Source: Leptospira sp.
GTDB lineage: Bacteria; Spirochaetota; Leptospiria; Leptospirales; Leptospiraceae
Assembly (NCBI GenBank): GCA_002786225.1
Contig: PEQN01000031.1
Location: forward strand, 1 to 35,174
DNA length: 35,174 bases
Reading direction: 5' to 3'
Part shown: one piece after another, positions 33,341 through 35,174 of the stretch
How the letters are laid out: the number at the start of each line of letters is the position of its first letter
How positions within the stretch are numbered: position 1 is the stretch's first letter
Translations under genes and position numbers: made by a program
Notes under the pieces: generated by a model
What the model saw: only the letters and a program-made list of their open reading frames with translations
Database searches by the model: none
What the model was told of the DNA's origin: nothing

Positions 33341-33766
33341 CTAATCAAGTTCTTTTGCTTTTCGAACCAATGGACCGATAGCAAGACAAGCAACTAGTAT
33401 GTTGAAGATTAGGTTATAAGTATTTCCCGAAAGAACGGAACCCAAAGAATCTAAGCAAAACCAAGACATGATTCCAACTATCACAACTTTTCTACATTCA
33501 TTAGGTGCTAAATCGAAAACCCAACGACTCAGGCAAAAAACTGTCATACCCCATCCGAAAAGAAAACCACCAGTCAGTGCAGATAAAAATCTTGTTGTAG
33601 GTGCCGAATAGTTCATATTTCCATCAATAGGCCAACTTAATAAATCAAGTGACCAACTAGCAAGAGCAGATGTTTCGAACATAGATCCTAAAAAGAAAAT
33701 AGGTCCGAAGGAACCTATAACGAAAGAAGTAAAGATCAAATATTTTTTCTGAAAAGCTTGTGTCAT
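33341..33766 (-). CDS. Small membrane protein, four predicted helices
   Basis: 141 residues. Hydrophobic helices at about 9-28 (YLIFTSFVIGSFGPIFFLGS), 60-85 (LTGGFLFGWGMTVFCLSRWV), 93-108 and 115-133 mark an inner-membrane protein. A short motif, GGFLFGWGM, resembles the glycine-rich helix of small transporter-like families, but I cannot assign it. AAAGGA seven bases before ATG 33766 is a good ribosome site. A perfect 16-bp palindrome lies about 80 bp upstream, and the TetR gene just beyond is in the same direction, so that regulator may control it. Confidence 0.75.
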   Translation of the reverse strand: MTQAFQKKYLIFTSFVIGSFGPIFFLGSMFETSALASWSLDLLSWPIDGNMNYSAPTTRFLSALTGGFLFGWGMTVFCLSRWVFDLAPNECRKVVIVGIMSWFCLDSLGSVLSGNTYNLIFNILVACLAIGPLVRKAKELD

Positions 33767-33843
33767 ATTGTATCCTTTCTTTCGAATTCTAATTTAGGAT
33801 CTTTAATCTGCAAATTCAAACTAATCAGATGTATGAAAAAGTA

Positions 33844-33859
33844 TGTACGCATGCGTACA
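33844..33859. promoter_or_regulatory. Perfect 16-bp palindrome, candidate TetR operator
   Basis: TGTACGCATGCGTACA is its own reverse complement and stands out as a GC-containing island in AT-rich DNA. It lies between the tetR stop (33904) and the start of the membrane-protein gene (33766) and overlaps a possible minus-strand -35 (TTGTAC). Confidence 0.6.
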
Positions 33860-33903
33860 AGAATGGATGCTAAATAAGTTAGATCAGAAGATCGATGGAG
33901 TAA

Positions 33904-34452
33904 TTAATAGTGTGGTATTATGATATTTTGAATAAGACTTCTCATATGTTGGAAGTATTGCGAGAGATAAGAATATTCTATCGTTTCTTCATTCAATCGG
34001 AAATAGAAATTTTCTAAAGCAAGATGGAAGAGACTCTCTAACTGGGAGTCGCTGATGTTAAGAGCGAGATCTTTTTTCCATAGTTTTACAAAATGATTTT
34101 TCGCAAGAGTATCAGCTTCTTCCAAGATCTGACTATACTGGGAATACAAGCCTGAAAAACGGAGTTGTTTATTAAATAAAAGATCCCACTTGTGTTCTAT
34201 AAATATTTCTATGAGTTCTGGATCAATGCTTTGGCATTTACTTTCTTGATCTGCCAAAATACTCATCCTTTCTCTATGAACTTGTATGAGTTCTTGGAAA
34301 TATTTCTCAAAATCTATAAAGCTGTAGTAAAAAGAAGATTTACTGACTCCAATTTTTGCAGACAATCTTTCCACCTTGAGCCCCTTCAAACCTTCCGTTC
34401 CAAAAACTTGGTAGCCTCCTTCTATCCAAATATTGCTTTTTTTGTTTCTCAT
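33904..34452 (-). CDS. TetR-family regulator
   Basis: 182 residues. The DNA-binding part is short but clear: WIEGGYQVFGTEGLKGLKVE, RLSAKIGVSKSSFYYSFIDF as the helix-turn-helix, then KYFQELI. The C-terminal domain is helical (LFNKQLRFSGLYSQYSQILE; LFHLALENFYFRLNEETIEY) and unlike the other two TetR proteins here. The start ATG 34452 lacks a strong ribosome site. The likely target is the downstream membrane-protein gene, through the palindrome at 33844-33859. Confidence 0.86.
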   Translation of the reverse strand: MRNKKSNIWIEGGYQVFGTEGLKGLKVERLSAKIGVSKSSFYYSFIDFEKYFQELIQVHRERMSILADQESKCQSIDPELIEIFIEHKWDLLFNKQLRFSGLYSQYSQILEEADTLAKNHFVKLWKKDLALNISDSQLESLFHLALENFYFRLNEETIEYSYLSQYFQHMRSLIQNIIIPHY

Positions 34453-34955
34453 TCAAGTGAATCCATACTGAAAATAACTATGGGAAATTTCTTGTCTAGA
34501 AATTTACGAAAATGAGCAGGTTTTCTTATCAAAATAAGTAAGATAGGTTCACACTTATTCATTTAAGCAAATATGAAATTACAAGTCTAATTCTTGGTTG
34601 TCATTCACAGAAAAGTTCTTGTGGCCGTTAATTTATTTCTATTCAAGAAGTAGCTAATCCATCTTTCTTTTTTTAAGTATAAATTATTGGGAATTAAAAA
34701 GATATGTACATTATAGAATATTAAAATACAATAAATAAATTTAAATTAGTATGAAATAATATAAATTTTAATGATTTATAATTATTTATAATATAATATA
34801 TAAATAGCATAAAATGAAATAACAATAATTTATGATAAACTAAAATAATTATATATTTCTAAACTTTTTTAAAATTCAAACTTGAAGGAAAGAAATTGTA
34901 ATAATTTAAAAATCAAAGGCTTGATGAATATTATCAAAGATTTATCTTAGTATAT
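34453..34955. other. 503-bp intergenic spacer, extremely AT-rich in its second half
   Basis: No gene is seen. From about 34680 to 34880 the DNA is nearly pure A/T with runs such as TTTATAATTATTTATAATA; this would melt or bend easily. It presumably holds the promoters for the divergent tetR and lipoprotein genes. No repeat array or replication-origin boxes were recognised. Confidence 0.6.
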
Positions 34956-35174
34956 ATGAATAAAATATTTATTGCTTTCATTTTATTGCTTATTTTTCTT
35001 CTGAACTCTAGCTGTATTCAAAATCTTGCAAAATGCCCGATAGATACTATTTCCTTAAAGAGTGAATGTGAAAGTGATAGAAAAAAAGAGGAACAAAACT
35101 TGTTTCTTCTTTTGGGTCTAGCTGCTGCGTCTGCGAGCTCTGATAATCTTTCAGGAAAGGCATTAGAGTTTTAC
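34956..35174 (+). CDS. Putative lipoprotein, 3' end beyond the window
   Basis: ATG 34956 opens a frame that stays open for 73 codons to the window edge. It starts MNKIFIAFILLLIFLLNSSC, a lipoprotein signal with Cys20, followed by IQNLAKCPIDTISLKSECES and a charged stretch (DRKKEEQNLF), then LLLGLAAASAS. The short distance from Cys20 to a hydrophobic LFLLLGL segment is also seen in the protease lipoprotein at 22282 (LLNLLILGYL), suggesting a shared envelope-lipoprotein leader style. Product unknown. Confidence 0.7.
   Translation, partial: MNKIFIAFILLLIFLLNSSCIQNLAKCPIDTISLKSECESDRKKEEQNLFLLLGLAAASASSDNLSGKALEFY

Noticed and set aside
1..35174. Retroelement reverse transcriptase, template repeat, CRISPR array, tRNA or insertion sequence
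   Set aside because: I looked for YxDD-type reverse-transcriptase motifs, a second copy of the FGE variable region, regular spacer arrays, cloverleaf sequences and transposase motifs, and saw none.

Overview
The window looks like chromosome of a Leptospira-type spirochaete. The DNA is AT-rich with A/T-ending codons. There are many secreted lipoproteins with loose spirochaetal lipoboxes (LIQC, LFSC, FQNC, ALSC, NSSC), and a flagellar run flgN-flgK-flgL-fliW-csrA. I cannot name the species. No tRNA, rRNA, CRISPR array, insertion sequence or replication origin was seen.

Layout. 1-3.7 kb: the 3' part of a large Ig-like surface protein, an overlapping lipoprotein gene, and a PlsC-type acyltransferase. 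3.8-5.6 kb: a GC-richer lipoprotein with a formylglycine-generating-enzyme (C-type-lectin) fold whose C-terminus resembles the variable region of a diversity-generating retroelement target, followed by 660 bp with no intact gene but coding-like debris. 5.6-10.1 kb: a YgcG/TPM membrane protein, a TetR regulator, a SlyD-like isomerase, DoxX, and a two-gene operon of an SmtB-type metal sensor plus a histidine-rich protein, behind a perfect 28-bp palindrome. 10.1-15.2 kb: a STAS protein, a broken gene, then a cluster with a lipid or phosphoester flavour (PhoD-like phosphatase, TetR, acyl-CoA thioesterase, patatin) in which two TetR-type operators lie in the divergent tetR/thioesterase spacer, and a Tat-exported DUF1569 protein.

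15.2-22.1 kb: a GAF-GAF-PP2C (RsbU-type) phosphatase, then the flagellar operon with a sigma-28-like promoter in front of flgN; a terminator serving the opposing gene is embedded in the last codons of csrA. 22.3-25.3 kb: a kexin-like lipoprotein protease that lacks its own propeptide, followed by a secreted protein whose C-terminus looks like a detached subtilase propeptide, then a DUF2721 membrane protein. 25.3-29.3 kb: a large lipoprotein, an unknown cytoplasmic protein and an outer-membrane beta-barrel candidate.

29.7-31.8 kb: a MAPEG-YCII-ECF sigma (ECF42-type) operon preceded by a TGTCGA element that could be its own promoter. 31.9-35.2 kb: a second PlsC paralogue with an HX4E motif, a TPR protein, a small membrane protein behind a 16-bp palindrome, a TetR regulator, a very AT-rich spacer, and the start of a lipoprotein cut by the window edge.

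The strongest leads for new biology are the FGE-fold lipoprotein (possible retroelement-diversified protein, cassette not in the window), the protease with a separately encoded propeptide-like partner, and the metal-sensor/histidine-rich operon.
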